From NCBI RefSeq assembly GCF_027886475.1, contig NZ_CP115670.1, forward strand, positions 1,798,001-1,862,000: 64,000 nucleotides of DNA, written 5' to 3'. Of this stretch, positions 8,456 through 17,881 are shown piece by piece; the first letter of the stretch is position 1, and every line of letters begins with the position of its first letter. The notes under the pieces are model-generated. The model did not search any database. It was not told the DNA's origin and saw only the letters and a program-made list of their open reading frames with translations. The translations under genes were made by a program, and so were the position numbers. The stretch comes from Corynebacterium sp. SCR221107 (GTDB taxonomy: Bacteria; Actinomycetota; Actinomycetes; Mycobacteriales; Mycobacteriaceae).

Positions 8456-9712
8456 ATGAGTGAGGTCATTACTCAACCTGCCGGTGGCACCCCCGGTGTG
8501 CTCGACAACCCTGGTTCCATCTTTTCTGCCGCGCAAACTTTGGCTGCTGGCGCAGGCCCCATTGCGCTCGACGTTGAACGTGCCGGCTCGTTTCGCTACA
8601 TGGACAGCGCGTGTCTGATACAGGTTCGTCGAAATCACATTGATAGTAGGGCAAAAGCAGGCGGCGGCCTGCAAGCTGGCGAGTCCGCGGAGACCTTCTT
8701 ATTTGATCCTCAGTCAGCACCTGAGGCGGTTTCTGAGGCCCTGGCAGGCGTATTCAATCACTCAACTTGGATCTTGCATTCAGCCACTTCCGACTTGCCG
8801 AGTCTGTTTGAGCTAGGGCTGCGACCTGTCAGGCTTTTTGACACAGAACTTGCCGGACGTTTCCTCGGCATTGAACGTGTTAACTTGGCTGCGTTAGTCG
8901 AGCGGGAATTCAATGTCACTCTTCTCAAGGGGCATGGACACCAAAATTGGTCTAAGCGTCCGTTGCCCTCGAGCTGGCTGGATTATGCGGCCTTAGATGT
9001 TGAGTTTCTCATTCCTTTGGCTATCACCTTGCAAGATCAGCTCGATCAGGCAGGACGCCTCGCGTGGTTTGAAGAAGAGTGTGAGCACATAAGGATTACT
9101 TTTGCCGATGGCGGTCCGATCAAAATCAAGGACTGGACCTCTTTAAAAGGCATATCGAAGCTGAAAAACCCGCGGCAATTACATGCTGCACGGCGATTGT
9201 GGCAACAGCGCGAGGAGTATGCAAGAACCAAGAATCTTGCGGTTAGTAAGGTATTAAAAGACTCGACCTTGATCGAATTGGCTGGTCATAGCTATCGCAG
9301 GTATCGCGACATCGAAAATCTGCTGCGAAAAACGAGCAATCCAGCAAGGCTTACCCCTTTGTGGCATCGTACGCTGCGCAACGCTTTAGCCGATGATCCA
9401 GCATGCTTTCCCACTGTAAAGGAAATGAAGGCCTCGCGAGAAACCAAGCACCGCCGTGAGGCATGGTGGATGAAGGATCACTACCCCGAAGTGTGGGACT
9501 CCATCACCTTGGCGCGCGACCTCATGGAACGCAAAAGCAATGACTTGAATGTTCCTGCTGAGCTCCTCTTGAAACCCACAATTCTCAGATCGACTTTGGT
9601 TGAGGCACGTCTTCACGGGCGAGACATCGAAGAGACACTTGCCTCCCTAGGAGCTAGATCCTGGCAGCGAGAAATAGCCACGCCTTTGCTGCAAGAGGCT
9701 CTCCGCCCCTGA
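8456..9712 (+). CDS. rnd: Ribonuclease D-like 3'-5' exonuclease with HRDC domain
   Basis: About 418 residues with the DEDDy exonuclease fold. Motif I is ALDVERAGSF (DxE), motif II HSATSDLPSLFELG, and motif III YAALDVEFL (Tyr and Asp). A C-terminal HRDC-type helical region follows (PRQLHAARRLWQQREEYARTKNLAVSKVLKDS). Such enzymes trim the 3' ends of structured RNAs, including tRNA. A short insert (SRAKAGGGLQAGESAE) sits between the first two motifs, in a loop. ATG 8456 is preferred to TTG 8453 by promoter spacing. Convergent with dxs and separated from it by a terminator. The family assignment is secure; the RNA substrate is inferred. Confidence 0.88.
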   Translation: MSEVITQPAGGTPGVLDNPGSIFSAAQTLAAGAGPIALDVERAGSFRYMDSACLIQVRRNHIDSRAKAGGGLQAGESAETFLFDPQSAPEAVSEALAGVFNHSTWILHSATSDLPSLFELGLRPVRLFDTELAGRFLGIERVNLAALVEREFNVTLLKGHGHQNWSKRPLPSSWLDYAALDVEFLIPLAITLQDQLDQAGRLAWFEEECEHIRITFADGGPIKIKDWTSLKGISKLKNPRQLHAARRLWQQREEYARTKNLAVSKVLKDSTLIELAGHSYRRYRDIENLLRKTSNPARLTPLWHRTLRNALADDPACFPTVKEMKASRETKHRREAWWMKDHYPEVWDSITLARDLMERKSNDLNVPAELLLKPTILRSTLVEARLHGRDIEETLASLGARSWQREIATPLLQEALRP

Positions 9713-9765
9713 GCCGGGCCGCCTAGCACGAGACATCAAACCTCGCGTGACCTTTGAATTTAGGA

Positions 9766-9797
9766 AACCGACCCCGGCATTGACGCTTGGGTCGGTT
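9766..9797. terminator. Terminator between convergent rnd and dxs
   Basis: AACCGACCC and its perfect complement GGGTCGGTT, separated by 14 nt. Located between convergent genes, with only a short T stretch. Confidence 0.7.
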
Positions 9798-9817
9798 CAA
9801 TCGTGGGTTGATCGACC

Positions 9818-11749
9818 TTAAGCTTGCTCTTCCTCAAACAGTTCCTTGGCCCACGTCTCAATTGCCAGTCGAATGCTTTCCGCATCTAAGCCGACTTCAG
9901 CCAAGAGCTCGGTACGGGTAGCATGCAGTGGGAAAATCTCTGGGAACGCCAAGTTGCGTAGCGGAGTGTCTACCCCGGCAGCATTCAATGCTTCGCCCAG
10001 CATCGACCCAACCCCGCCGTGCACCACTCCGTCCTCGACAGTAACGACGAGGTCATGGTCGTCGGCAAGCGCAACGAGACTAGGTGCAATCGGCATGACC
10101 CACCGCGGGTCCACCACGGTGATGTTGAGGCCTGCTTGGCGCAAATCCTCGGAGACTTCCATCACGGGCTGCACCATCGGGCCACATGCGACCACGAGAA
10201 CCGATGGAGATTCCGATACTGCCTCATCATCAGGCTCCCCTACCTCAGAGGTGTCTGCGTAGAAGATAATGTCCACACCATCGCTGAGGCGCTCCTGCGC
10301 CGATACTTCCTCAGGCAAATTCCCCTTCGGGAACCGCACCACTGTCGGCGAATGATGCTCTACTGCCTCGCGGAACAGCTCCACCAGTTGTGCACCGTCA
10401 CGCGGAGCAGCAACCTTAACCCCCGGGATTATGCCAGTAATTGCCATATCCCAGACACCATTGTGGCTTGCGCCGTCCGACCCGGTTACACCCGCTCTGT
10501 CGAGGACGAGAGTTACCGGCAGATTAAGGAGTGCAACGTCCATGAGGAGTTGGTCGAAGGCACGATTCAAGAACGTCGAATAGAGTGCGACAACCGGATG
10601 CATTCCTCCCAGCGCCAAACCAGCAGCCGAGGTAAGCGCGTGTTGTTCTGCGATGCCGACATCAAAGAAACGCTCAGGGTAGGCGTCCCCGAATGCTTTC
10701 AAGCCGGTAGGCCCAGCCATTGCAGCCGTAATCGCGACGATGTCATCTCGTTCGCCACCAAGCCGCACCAACTCCTTGCTAAAAAGCGAGGTCCAACCGG
10801 GGCTCTTTGCGCCCACGGGCTCGCCGGTCTTGGGGTCTATGATGCCGGTGGAGTGCATGAGTTCCGCTACATCATTTTCCGCCGGGGCATAGCCGCGCCC
10901 CTTCTCTGTTACGGCGTGGACGATGATCGGTCCGTGGTAGTCGCGTGCGTAGCGCAAGGCTGCCTCCAACGCCTTGAGATTGTGCCCATTGACTGGGCCA
11001 ACATACTTCATCCCCAGCTCTGGAAACATCTCCGTTGGGATCACTGTGGATTTGACCCCCTCTTTGAACGCGTGGAGTGCCTCAAAGGTGCGCTCCCCAA
11101 CCCACCCAAGGGACTTTAAGGTGGTCTTGCCGTGCTCCATCACACGGTCGTAGAAAGGCTGCATGCGCAGCTCAGCCAAATTGTCAGCGAAGCCACCAAT
11201 GGTTGGAGAATAGCTACGACCATTGTCATTGACAATGATGACTACATTGCGATCCTTACCCGCAGCGATATTGTTAAGGGCTTCCCAACACATGCCGCCT
11301 GTCAAGGCTCCATCGCCGACTACTACCACCGCTTGGCGATCGATTTCTCCCTTAATTTGAAAGGCCTTGGCTAGGCCGTCAGCATAGCTAAGCGCAGCCG
11401 AGGCGTGAGAAGACTCCGTCCAGTCGTGCACGCTCTCGGTTCGAGAGGTGTAGCCTGACAAGCCATCCTTTTGGCGCAGATTGTCGAAGCCAGCTGCCCG
11501 CCCAGTGAGAATTTTGTGTACGTAGGACTGGTGGGAGGTGTCGAAGATGATGGGATCCTGTGGTGAATCGAACACCGTGTGGATCGCCAAAGTAAGCTCG
11601 ACGACGCCAAGGTTCGGACCTAAGTGACCACCCGTGGCAGACACCTTTTCGACAAGGAACTCGCGGATCTCACCTGCGAGCTGTTCCTGTTCTTCCAAGG
11701 ACAGGGCCTTCACATCTGCTGGGGACTGGATGCGATTCAAAATACTCAT
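9818..11749 (-). CDS. dxs: 1-deoxy-D-xylulose-5-phosphate synthase
   Basis: A 643-residue thiamine-diphosphate enzyme that condenses pyruvate and glyceraldehyde 3-phosphate, the entry step of the MEP isoprenoid pathway. Visible blocks are [18 protein letters not shown], the SHQSYVHK motif, the ThDP site [16 protein letters not shown] ending in [10 protein letters not shown], and the transketolase-like pyrimidine domain with [21 protein letters not shown] (catalytic Glu). The usual Gly before HQ (DTGHQ) is Ser here. I chose ATG 11749 ([10 protein letters not shown]) because it matches the family N-terminus, although its nearest AAAGGA is rather far; a longer frame opens at 11848. It lies alone between a terminator and a 496-bp spacer. 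Confidence 0.95.
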   Translation of the reverse strand: MSILNRIQSPADVKALSLEEQEQLAGEIREFLVEKVSATGGHLGPNLGVVELTLAIHTVFDSPQDPIIFDTSHQSYVHKILTGRAAGFDNLRQKDGLSGYTSRTESVHDWTESSHASAALSYADGLAKAFQIKGEIDRQAVVVVGDGALTGGMCWEALNNIAAGKDRNVVIIVNDNGRSYSPTIGGFADNLAELRMQPFYDRVMEHGKTTLKSLGWVGERTFEALHAFKEGVKSTVIPTEMFPELGMKYVGPVNGHNLKALEAALRYARDYHGPIIVHAVTEKGRGYAPAENDVAELMHSTGIIDPKTGEPVGAKSPGWTSLFSKELVRLGGERDDIVAITAAMAGPTGLKAFGDAYPERFFDVGIAEQHALTSAAGLALGGMHPVVALYSTFLNRAFDQLLMDVALLNLPVTLVLDRAGVTGSDGASHNGVWDMAITGIIPGVKVAAPRDGAQLVELFREAVEHHSPTVVRFPKGNLPEEVSAQERLSDGVDIIFYADTSEVGEPDDEAVSESPSVLVVACGPMVQPVMEVSEDLRQAGLNITVVDPRWVMPIAPSLVALADDHDLVVTVEDGVVHGGVGSMLGEALNAAGVDTPLRNLAFPEIFPLHATRTELLAEVGLDAESIRLAIETWAKELFEEEQA

Positions 11750-12245
11750 GCCGAACGCTCGAGCATCCTTTCTTGGTAGAAACGTGGTCTCTCCCGCGCT
11801 GTGGCGCCACAGGTCACATTTTCCGTGACCGCTTCTGGCTATGGTCATGCCCTAGGGCGGAAAGCCCAGCCACGGGGGCCGGACCTGAAGAAGCGAGCGT
11901 GGCACAGTCACACAAGTGTGGAAATGAATCCAACTTCCTGCCAGCTTGCTTCGGCGTTGTTGTTCCATATTACTAGCCTGGTGGACCGAATTAGGTAGCG
12001 CACGCACAATTGCTTGGCCAAGACCAAGCCACGGCCTAAGCTTGAACCGCTTAGAACAACTCTTCTTGCAGGCTAAGACAGGGTTTTACTTTTCTCCGTC
12101 CGCTAACGACTTCGCTTTCCGCGTAGCTAATGGCCACCATATGCGACCCACTGGTCGTTTTCTCGCAATTCTTGTATCCGGTAAGTGCCTTGCTACCGCT
12201 TCCTGGCCGTTGGAGTTTGCCTTCCGAATGGGGCATGAACGGATC
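11750..12245. other. 496-bp spacer upstream of dxs
   Basis: Contains the dxs 5' region. No coding frame with a plausible product, riboswitch or hairpin terminator was recognised. Confidence 0.5.
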
Positions 12246-13499
12246 TTAGGCTGGTTCAAACAATCCAACTGCTTCCATATGATGAGTGCCAGGGAAGGCG
12301 TTAAACAGCACCACCTCGGCAAGACGGTAACCACTTCGCGTCCACGTTGCGGTGTCCCGGGCAAATGTAGCCGGATCGCATCCGATGTGAATGACTTTCG
12401 CAGGCGCAGCTGCAGCAACTGCTTCTACCACGGTAGCTCCTGCGCCAATCCGCGGCGGGTCGAGGACCACAACATCTGGTTCGGGTAGCTGATCTAATGC
12501 CCGTTCCACACTCGTTGGGTGGAAAACCACAGCATGCGCATCGTCGTCGGAAAGCACCTCTTTGAAAGCAGCCCGTCCAGCATTGGCTGCCTGGTGTGAT
12601 GCTTCGACTGAGTGAACAACCGCAGGCACGCCAATACCTTCCATGATTGCGGGCACAAAGGCACCAACACCACCATAGAGATCCCACCCAACTACCTTGA
12701 CTCCAGATCGAGGCGTAATCGGCGCCAAGGACAACCACCGACGTATTACCTCTGAATACGCCTCAGGTGCAGCAAGATGCGCCTGCCAGAAAGCCACCGC
12801 AGGAAGCTGAAATTTCACTCCGCCGACTTCTTGAGTGGCAAGGCCGCTGCCCTCGATGACATTCGTGACCTTCTCGTTTCTACGTCCGCGTGGGGCGCGG
12901 CGCACCTCGACGACGTGGCGGTTGCCTTCGTCGTCACGCACGGCAACGACCTCTGCACCGGGAGTAAAGGCTGGTGCCTGTGGACCGACTACCCCATCCA
13001 GCAAACCCTCAACTGCCTGAACGCACACTTCGCCCGAGATCACCTCATTAGACTGCGCGCGGCGAAATCCTGCACGACCTGTTGAATCTACCCCTAGGCG
13101 CACACGGGTTCGCCACCTCGCGTTGGGCTGTAAATCAACCACCTGAATCGGCGGTGTGTTCTCGACCTTGCCCAGGCGTCGGAGTTGGTCAATAAGGATG
13201 TCCTTTTTCAAGGAAATCTCGGCTGCCGGATCCAGCTCGCCGAAGTCGCAGCACCCTGCGCCAGCTGCCGCGGCTGGACACCGCTGCGCGACTCTCATCG
13301 GCGATGCATGAACCACCTCATGAACCACTGCACGAGCAAAACTCTTCTTTGATTCAAGGATATCGACTTGAACCTCGTCGCCGGGAAAAGCGCCTTTGAC
13401 AAAGACAACTTTGCCTTGATGCAAGGCAATCCCTTCGCCACCATGAGCAATACGCTCGATCTTGAGCGTGAGGCGATCGCTCTTGTGCAAGCTGTCCAC
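12246..13499 (-). CDS. Class I SAM-dependent RNA (uracil-5) methyltransferase, TrmA/RlmD type
   Basis: A 417-residue enzyme of the TrmA/RlmC/RlmD family, which methylates uridine C5 in tRNA or 23S rRNA. It starts with a TRAM domain (TLKIERIAHGGEGIAL, VVFVKGAFPGDEV). A Cys-containing stretch (RCPAAAAGAGCCDFGELD) corresponds to the iron-sulfur cluster region. The Rossmann domain has KVVGWDLYGGVGAFVPAI, then DVVVLDPPRIGAG and the nucleophile region VIHIGCDPATFARD, and the protein ends with the conserved HHMEAVGLFEP. GTG 13499 has AAAGGA at good spacing. The RNA target cannot be told from sequence. Part of a run of minus-strand genes from DUF3710 to dxs with moderate spacers. Confidence 0.88.
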   Translation of the reverse strand: MDSLHKSDRLTLKIERIAHGGEGIALHQGKVVFVKGAFPGDEVQVDILESKKSFARAVVHEVVHASPMRVAQRCPAAAAGAGCCDFGELDPAAEISLKKDILIDQLRRLGKVENTPPIQVVDLQPNARWRTRVRLGVDSTGRAGFRRAQSNEVISGEVCVQAVEGLLDGVVGPQAPAFTPGAEVVAVRDDEGNRHVVEVRRAPRGRRNEKVTNVIEGSGLATQEVGGVKFQLPAVAFWQAHLAAPEAYSEVIRRWLSLAPITPRSGVKVVGWDLYGGVGAFVPAIMEGIGVPAVVHSVEASHQAANAGRAAFKEVLSDDDAHAVVFHPTSVERALDQLPEPDVVVLDPPRIGAGATVVEAVAAAAPAKVIHIGCDPATFARDTATWTRSGYRLAEVVLFNAFPGTHHMEAVGLFEPA

Positions 13500-13722
13500 T
13501 GGTTATCCTTTACTTTGTTCGCGCCATTTTTCACGCGCTTTGGTTCTACGAGCCTGTTTGTCCCCACCAGGCGCCAACAACAGAGCCTGAGCAAATACTG
13601 ATCCAGGGCCGGAATGGGTATTTCTATCTGGCCGACCAAGGTGCAATTCTCAACAGACTATTTCATGGTGCAGCATAGTTTTACTCGGCAGAGTAATCCG
13701 AATCCGCCACGACTGAACCAGC

Positions 13723-14469
13723 CTAAGGCGACTCAGATTGAGTACTAGCCTTGTCCACAGGCTCAGAAACTGCAACGTTGGTATCGATGGCACCTTGGGC
13801 AGCTTCGGACAGGCCCATACCCGCCTCTTGCAAAGCTGAGGTGGCCTGTTTGACCATCACCACGGTAAACAACGTAACCAGCCCTGTCAGCGGCCATCCC
13901 ATGAGCATTCGGGCAATCCACAACGCCGTGGTGTCATCGACGTTGTACAACCAATTCTGTATAACAAATCGAGCAGCAAACACCAGCGTCCATCCAGCCG
14001 TTGCCCACGCATAGGCACGACGCGCGCCAGAAACCGTTCGCCAGGCCATGCCGTCGCCGTTGATCCCCTTCCAGATGACACCGACAAGTGGCCACCGAAG
14101 TGGAATTGAAATGAGAAACACCACCGCATAGAGAAGCGACATCCAGATGCCATAAAGGAAGTAACCCTTTGCATCACCCGTCCACCATGCGATCACCACG
14201 CAAATGGCCACACCCAATAGGCCGGAAATGGCTGGTTGAATGTTTTCTTTACGCGCCAATCGCCACAAGAAGATGGCGAAGGCCAACCCAAGTGAGGCAA
14301 CGATCGCACCCGTGAGCCCCCATACTCTGTTAGCGGGAACAAACGCGAGAATGGGCAGCGTACTCGAGACGAGGCCCGACAGCCCTCCCATTTGTTCGAG
14401 CAACGAGGGATTTTCCTCACTGCCAGAAGGTTCGGCGGGACTAGCTATGTCATTGTTTTTCGCGTCGAT
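13723..14469 (-). CDS. DUF3159 integral membrane protein
   Basis: A membrane protein of the actinobacterial DUF3159 family (intracellular-septation-like). The conserved opening LLEQMGGLSGLVSSTLPILAFVPAN is followed by about six hydrophobic helices, including AIVASLGLAFAIFLW, SGLLGVAICVVIAWW and GYFLYGIWMSLLYAVVFLI. Further conserved elements are WPLVGVIWKGINGDGMAWR and ARMLMGWPL. An acidic tail ends the protein. The start is unusual: GAGGAG sits six bases before an in-frame ATC at 14469, while no ATG or GTG with a ribosome-binding site lies in the expected place. The next upstream ATG (14607) would add 46 non-conserved residues. I report the ATC start (248 residues). The function is unknown. 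Confidence 0.75.
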   Translation of the reverse strand: MDAKNNDIASPAEPSGSEENPSLLEQMGGLSGLVSSTLPILAFVPANRVWGLTGAIVASLGLAFAIFLWRLARKENIQPAISGLLGVAICVVIAWWTGDAKGYFLYGIWMSLLYAVVFLISIPLRWPLVGVIWKGINGDGMAWRTVSGARRAYAWATAGWTLVFAARFVIQNWLYNVDDTTALWIARMLMGWPLTGLVTLFTVVMVKQATSALQEAGMGLSEAAQGAIDTNVAVSEPVDKASTQSESP

Positions 14470-14803
14470 GGTGGACTCCTCAATTACTGAGCGAAAACTG
14501 TAGATACTGATGCTTGGAGGGCCAAAGGCACAGGTGTCATCTAGGCTCGACCGCGCCGCGAGCCCCGAGACGAGCACGCATAAGCGCACGAGCCTGCAGC
14601 TTCTCACAGGGGCCGAAAACGCCTTAGGACAACCACGCTACCCCTAAGCCTTGCGACCTCAAAAGCTCCCACACTCGCAGCTTTGCCCTTGAGGTCCCTT
14701 GTTTCCTCAGGTAGGGGTTCATTGGTCGCTAAGACAACAGTCCAAGCGGTGTTTCACCATGAGTGTGCTCCCATAGACGAAGTAGCGAAGACGAGCTGTG
14801 TTT
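14470..14803. other. 334-bp spacer between DUF3710 and DUF3159 genes
   Basis: Holds the DUF3159 ribosome-binding site GAGGAG at its left edge, or the N-terminal extension if ATG 14607 is used. Nothing else is recognised. Confidence 0.4.
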
Positions 14804-15625
14804 TTATTGCTCCTGTTTCGGCTCGGTGGCATGCTGAGGCTGCCCCTGAGCACTTTCTTGAGCTGCCTTTTGGCGTCGAATCATTTCTTGCTGGACTTGC
14901 TTTGCCAAGGGCTCAGGAAGCGCGACTGGAAGGGAATTTCCAGCTAAGATCGGGGAATCATCGCGGTAGACGAAGGTACGGGCGGTCAGCTCTCGTGCCA
15001 GCCTAGTCATCTCCTCCGCCTTTTCCTTGGGGCTTGCCACCGTCATGCGGAGCATCCATCGTGGACCATCGACACCAATGATGCGCACGATTCCGCCACC
15101 GCTGGCCATCGATCCCACGATCTCGCGCCCCCAGGGTCCGTATTGAATTTCGACATCGAGCCCATCATTACGCATCGACTGCGCGATGTCCTTGGTTGCC
15201 TCGCGCCACTGCCCCTTTGAGGCGGGCGCCGCGAAGGCCACCGGAGTTACTCTCCCATATTCGGTGAGAACATGCAGCATCTTTGGCCCGTTCGGCCCCA
15301 TTTCCACCTGCACCTCGGAATGGTGCGGCAGCGGCAAAACGATGGATCCGAGGTTGAGAACTCCGGTTCCGAAATCGGAGAAGTCGAAGTCCTCAAACTT
15401 GACCGAGCGACCGTCATAAGGACCCATGCTTCCGCCAATGGCATCATGTTCGGGATCAGCCGGGAGCCCCTGGCCATTGAAAGCATCCTCTACATCTGCG
15501 GCCAATTCCACCTCCGGCGCCGATGCCACATCTTGTGCATCAATCTTGCCGATTTCTGGGGTGTTTGTCGCTTCCCCGCCCTTAGTGGGATCGTTCTTAT
15601 TTTTTCCAAAAGGCCACAAAGCCAT
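14804..15625 (-). CDS. DUF3710 domain protein
   Basis: A 273-residue soluble protein of the actinobacterial DUF3710 family. The N-terminal 70 residues are low complexity and acidic after MALWPFGKNKND. The conserved core runs from PYDGRSVKFEDFDFSDFGTG through VLNLGSIVLPLPHHSEVQVEM, then GPWGREIVGSMASGGGIVRIIGVDGPRWMLR and a Lys/Glu helix. The tail is Gln-rich. No membrane segment is seen. ATG 15625 has AAGGAG upstream. It lies downstream of dut in the same direction with a 140-bp gap, so co-transcription is possible. The molecular function of the family is unknown. Confidence 0.82.
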   Translation of the reverse strand: MALWPFGKNKNDPTKGGEATNTPEIGKIDAQDVASAPEVELAADVEDAFNGQGLPADPEHDAIGGSMGPYDGRSVKFEDFDFSDFGTGVLNLGSIVLPLPHHSEVQVEMGPNGPKMLHVLTEYGRVTPVAFAAPASKGQWREATKDIAQSMRNDGLDVEIQYGPWGREIVGSMASGGGIVRIIGVDGPRWMLRMTVASPKEKAEEMTRLARELTARTFVYRDDSPILAGNSLPVALPEPLAKQVQQEMIRRQKAAQESAQGQPQHATEPKQEQ

Positions 15626-15765
15626 TGGTGTCTCCTTGCAGATATATGTGTCGCACCACGTTTATGCCGCCGCTTATTGAAAAACACGAGGCTGTGCTTG
15701 ATGCAGTGCGCATCAGTGGCGTCCGCCTCCGATTCTAATGAGATTGAAAGACGATAGTTGTCAGA

Positions 15766-16284
15766 TCACTCGGAGGGTGCCTCGATGCCGGTGGAGCCAT
15801 AGCCGTGGGCACCACGCTCGGTGTCATCCAGTTCCGCTACTTCGTTGAAGTCAAATAGCTCGACCCTTTGCACTAGCAACTGGGCGATGCGTTCGCCTTT
15901 TTCGATAACGATGGGGACTGTTGGGTCGAGATTGATGAGGCACACCTTTATCTCACCACGGTAATCAGCATCGATGGTGCCTGGCGCATTGACGATGCTG
16001 AGACCTTCTTTCCATGCACGACCGGATCGAGGATGGACAAGTCCCACGGTGCCCAACGGCAAGGCAATGGCGATTCCAGTCCCGACGAGGGCACGGTGAC
16101 CAGGTTCAATTTCAACCGACTCCATGGCGCACAGATCGACACCGGCGTCGCCGCGATGCGCACGCACGGGAATCACCGCGTCGTCGTAAAGCTTCTTGAT
16201 GCGAATAGGGGCGATGGTGTTCAAGGTGCCATCACTGCCGTTCTGGCCATTCAATGAAGTGTTGGAATTATCCGTTGTGGACAT
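15766..16284 (-). CDS. dut: Deoxyuridine 5'-triphosphate nucleotidohydrolase
   Basis: A 172-residue trimeric dUTPase that hydrolyses dUTP to dUMP and pyrophosphate, keeping uracil out of DNA. All five motifs are visible: [11 protein letters not shown] (I), HPRSGRAW (II), [16 protein letters not shown] (III, with Asp where most dUTPases have Gly before the Tyr), [13 protein letters not shown] (IV) and the P-loop-like [10 protein letters not shown] (V). An N-terminal extension of about 25 residues rich in Asn/Ser precedes the core. It heads a minus-strand group with DUF3710. Confidence 0.95.
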   Translation of the reverse strand: MSTTDNSNTSLNGQNGSDGTLNTIAPIRIKKLYDDAVIPVRAHRGDAGVDLCAMESVEIEPGHRALVGTGIAIALPLGTVGLVHPRSGRAWKEGLSIVNAPGTIDADYRGEIKVCLINLDPTVPIVIEKGERIAQLLVQRVELFDFNEVAELDDTERGAHGYGSTGIEAPSE

Positions 16285-16585
16285 AAAAGCCTATCTTTCT
16301 TAAGTTCCTAAATCATCCGATTATATCCCCCAGTCCGCACACGCGCCCCTGCCAGTCCAGCCACGCATCGTTCCTTGCCCAAAGAGGTGGACAAATCCCG
16401 TCATCAATGGCTCTGCCACTGCGGAATGCGTTGGGAAGCCAACTAAAAGCATGATCCCTTCGATATCAAATGGGCCGAGTGCATTGCGCCTCGCGCGTGC
16501 GCTTACCGACGTCTAAAGATTGCTTGTGTCGCAGCCTACCCAACTCACAGGGGTCGCTTCGAAAAGTGCAGTAAGATTGATTGGC
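16285..16585. other. 301-bp divergent spacer between dut and the DUF3093 gene
   Basis: Carries the divergent promoters, with the DUF3093 -10 (TAAGAT) at its right end. Nothing else is recognised. Confidence 0.5.
16572..16577 (+). promoter_or_regulatory. Leaderless -10 element (TAAGAT) for the DUF3093 gene
   Basis: TAAGAT ends 8 nt before GTG 16586, with no Shine-Dalgarno. Confidence 0.6.
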
Positions 16586-17095
16586 GTGACTTCCGCCAAT
16601 GATGATCAGATCAAGATCTTATACAGCGAACGCCAGTGGATTGCTTGGTACTGGTGGGTAGTGGCCTTCATCGTCGTGGCCATTTTGACCGCTCAGTTTG
16701 CCATGAACCGATCAGTCTTTTGGTTATACATCCCAGCGGCAGTGTTAAGTCTCATCGCGATTTGGGGGCTTGTTTCCCTGTCTAAGACAACAATACGCGT
16801 CGAAGAAGATGCCGACGGGATGCGATGGCTCGTTTGCGGGCAGGCAAATCTGCCCAACACGGTCGTTGACAGGGTTTTGGTCGTCCCCGCCTCCGCCAAA
16901 CAGAGTGCGATGGGCCGCCAGCTCGACCCTGCAGCCTATCTGGTTTCTCATTCTTGGGTGAAAGAAATGGTCATGATCGTGCTTAATGATCCCAACGACC
17001 CGACTCCGTATTGGCTTATGTCTTCAAAAAACCCCGAAGCCCTCCTGAAGGCTTTCACACCCGATCTCATTGCAAAAACGGCTTCCGCCGACTGA
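16586..17095 (+). CDS. DUF3093 membrane protein
   Basis: A 169-residue actinobacterial membrane protein of the DUF3093 family. After KILYSERQWIAWYWW come two closely spaced transmembrane helices (WVVAFIVVAILTAQFAM and FWLYIPAAVLSLIAIWGLVSL). The soluble C-terminal domain contains TTIRVEEDADGMRWLVCGQANLP and AYLVSHSWVKEMVMIVLNDPNDPTPYWLMSSKNPEALLKAF, a hallmark of the family. Its role is unknown. GTG 16586 is chosen over an upstream start at 16520 because of the leaderless promoter. The position next to dut and DUF4193 is conserved as I recall it from C. glutamicum. A terminator follows. Confidence 0.82.
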   Translation: MTSANDDQIKILYSERQWIAWYWWVVAFIVVAILTAQFAMNRSVFWLYIPAAVLSLIAIWGLVSLSKTTIRVEEDADGMRWLVCGQANLPNTVVDRVLVVPASAKQSAMGRQLDPAAYLVSHSWVKEMVMIVLNDPNDPTPYWLMSSKNPEALLKAFTPDLIAKTASAD

Positions 17096-17414
17096 GGGGA
17101 TCAAGTGCTTAGTGAAAGCAAGGCTTCCTAACCCACAGAAAATCCGCCCGTCGACGATTTTGGCTTATTTGTCGCGGGCGGATTTTTCACACGTGGGCGG
17201 CAGGACTGCAATCAATTTGCAACGAAACGAATGCCCCCTCCGCAAGGTTGGAACCGTAGATCCCACCAACGGCTGCGGGTATGAAACGAGGAAGGGTGCG
17301 CGCGCCACTCTCGTGAACACACCGGCTGCGAGGATGGCAGGGCTTGGCGGCAGATGAGGTTAGTCCTAAATCTTCCCCGGCAATCCCCAATTTGTGGCGC
17401 GCATTGGAGGATGC
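17096..17414. other. 319-bp spacer between convergent DUF3093 and DUF4193 genes
   Basis: Apart from the terminator at 17140-17189, nothing is recognised. Confidence 0.5.
17140..17189 (+). terminator. Terminator after the DUF3093 gene
   Basis: AATCCGCCCG at 17141-17150 pairs with CGGGCGGATT at 17175-17184, extended by an inner CGAC/GTCG pairing and followed by a T run. Confidence 0.85.
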
Positions 17415-17708
17415 TCATGCACAATCCAGGCAGACCATCGAGCCATCAGGTTCGACATGCGACATGCGGTTGCGACGCTGCACCAGGAAGCACACCGAAC
17501 ACGTGAACTCATCGGAGCGGCGTGGTACGACCGTCACATCGAGCTCTTCACCGGAAAGATCCATGGTGGGAAGATCAAACGGTTCGACGATTTCCCCGTC
17601 ATCGTCGATATCATTCTTGGAGGACTCTGCAGCCTTCAGGCCCTCAAGCGAATCAGTTTCAAGCTCGTCGTCAACGCGACGGCGGGGTGCATCGTAATCG
17701 GTTGCCAT
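17415..17708 (-). CDS. DUF4193 small zinc-ribbon-like protein
   Basis: A 97-residue actinobacterial protein of the DUF4193 family. The sequence begins MATDYDAPRRRVDDELETDSLEG, has a long acidic middle, and ends with two CxxC pairs (FTCSVCFLVQRRNRM and MVCLDCA) that should bind one zinc, as in RNA-polymerase-associated or RNA-binding zinc ribbons. ATG 17708 has AAAGGAG eight bases upstream. The function is not established; a transcription-related role is only a guess from the acidic body and zinc ribbon. Confidence 0.85.
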   Translation of the reverse strand: MATDYDAPRRRVDDELETDSLEGLKAAESSKNDIDDDGEIVEPFDLPTMDLSGEELDVTVVPRRSDEFTCSVCFLVQRRNRMSHVEPDGSMVCLDCA

Positions 17709-17881
17709 GATGCTGCTCCTTTGGGGAATTGTCGAAGCACGGTGGGGCGAAGTAGCTGACACAGTAGCAATGACAGCTCAAGCCCACAACGCGAAGCGTG
17801 ATATTTTCTCGACGCGCATATTAAGGCAGAAATCCACAATTGTCACTCTCAGGACACTCTTGGATTGACCGGGGGTAAACT

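Noticed and set aside
10019..11119. A 366-residue frame on the plus strand opposite dxs
   Set aside because: It lies wholly antisense to an unambiguous dxs and has no ribosome-binding site or recognisable domain; a shadow of codon bias.
13803..13811. Copies of TTCGGACA/TGTCCGAA in coding DNA (near 13803, 52628 and 58305)
   Set aside because: They lie inside genes; about two occurrences are expected by chance in 64 kb, so only intergenic copies near sugar genes are considered.
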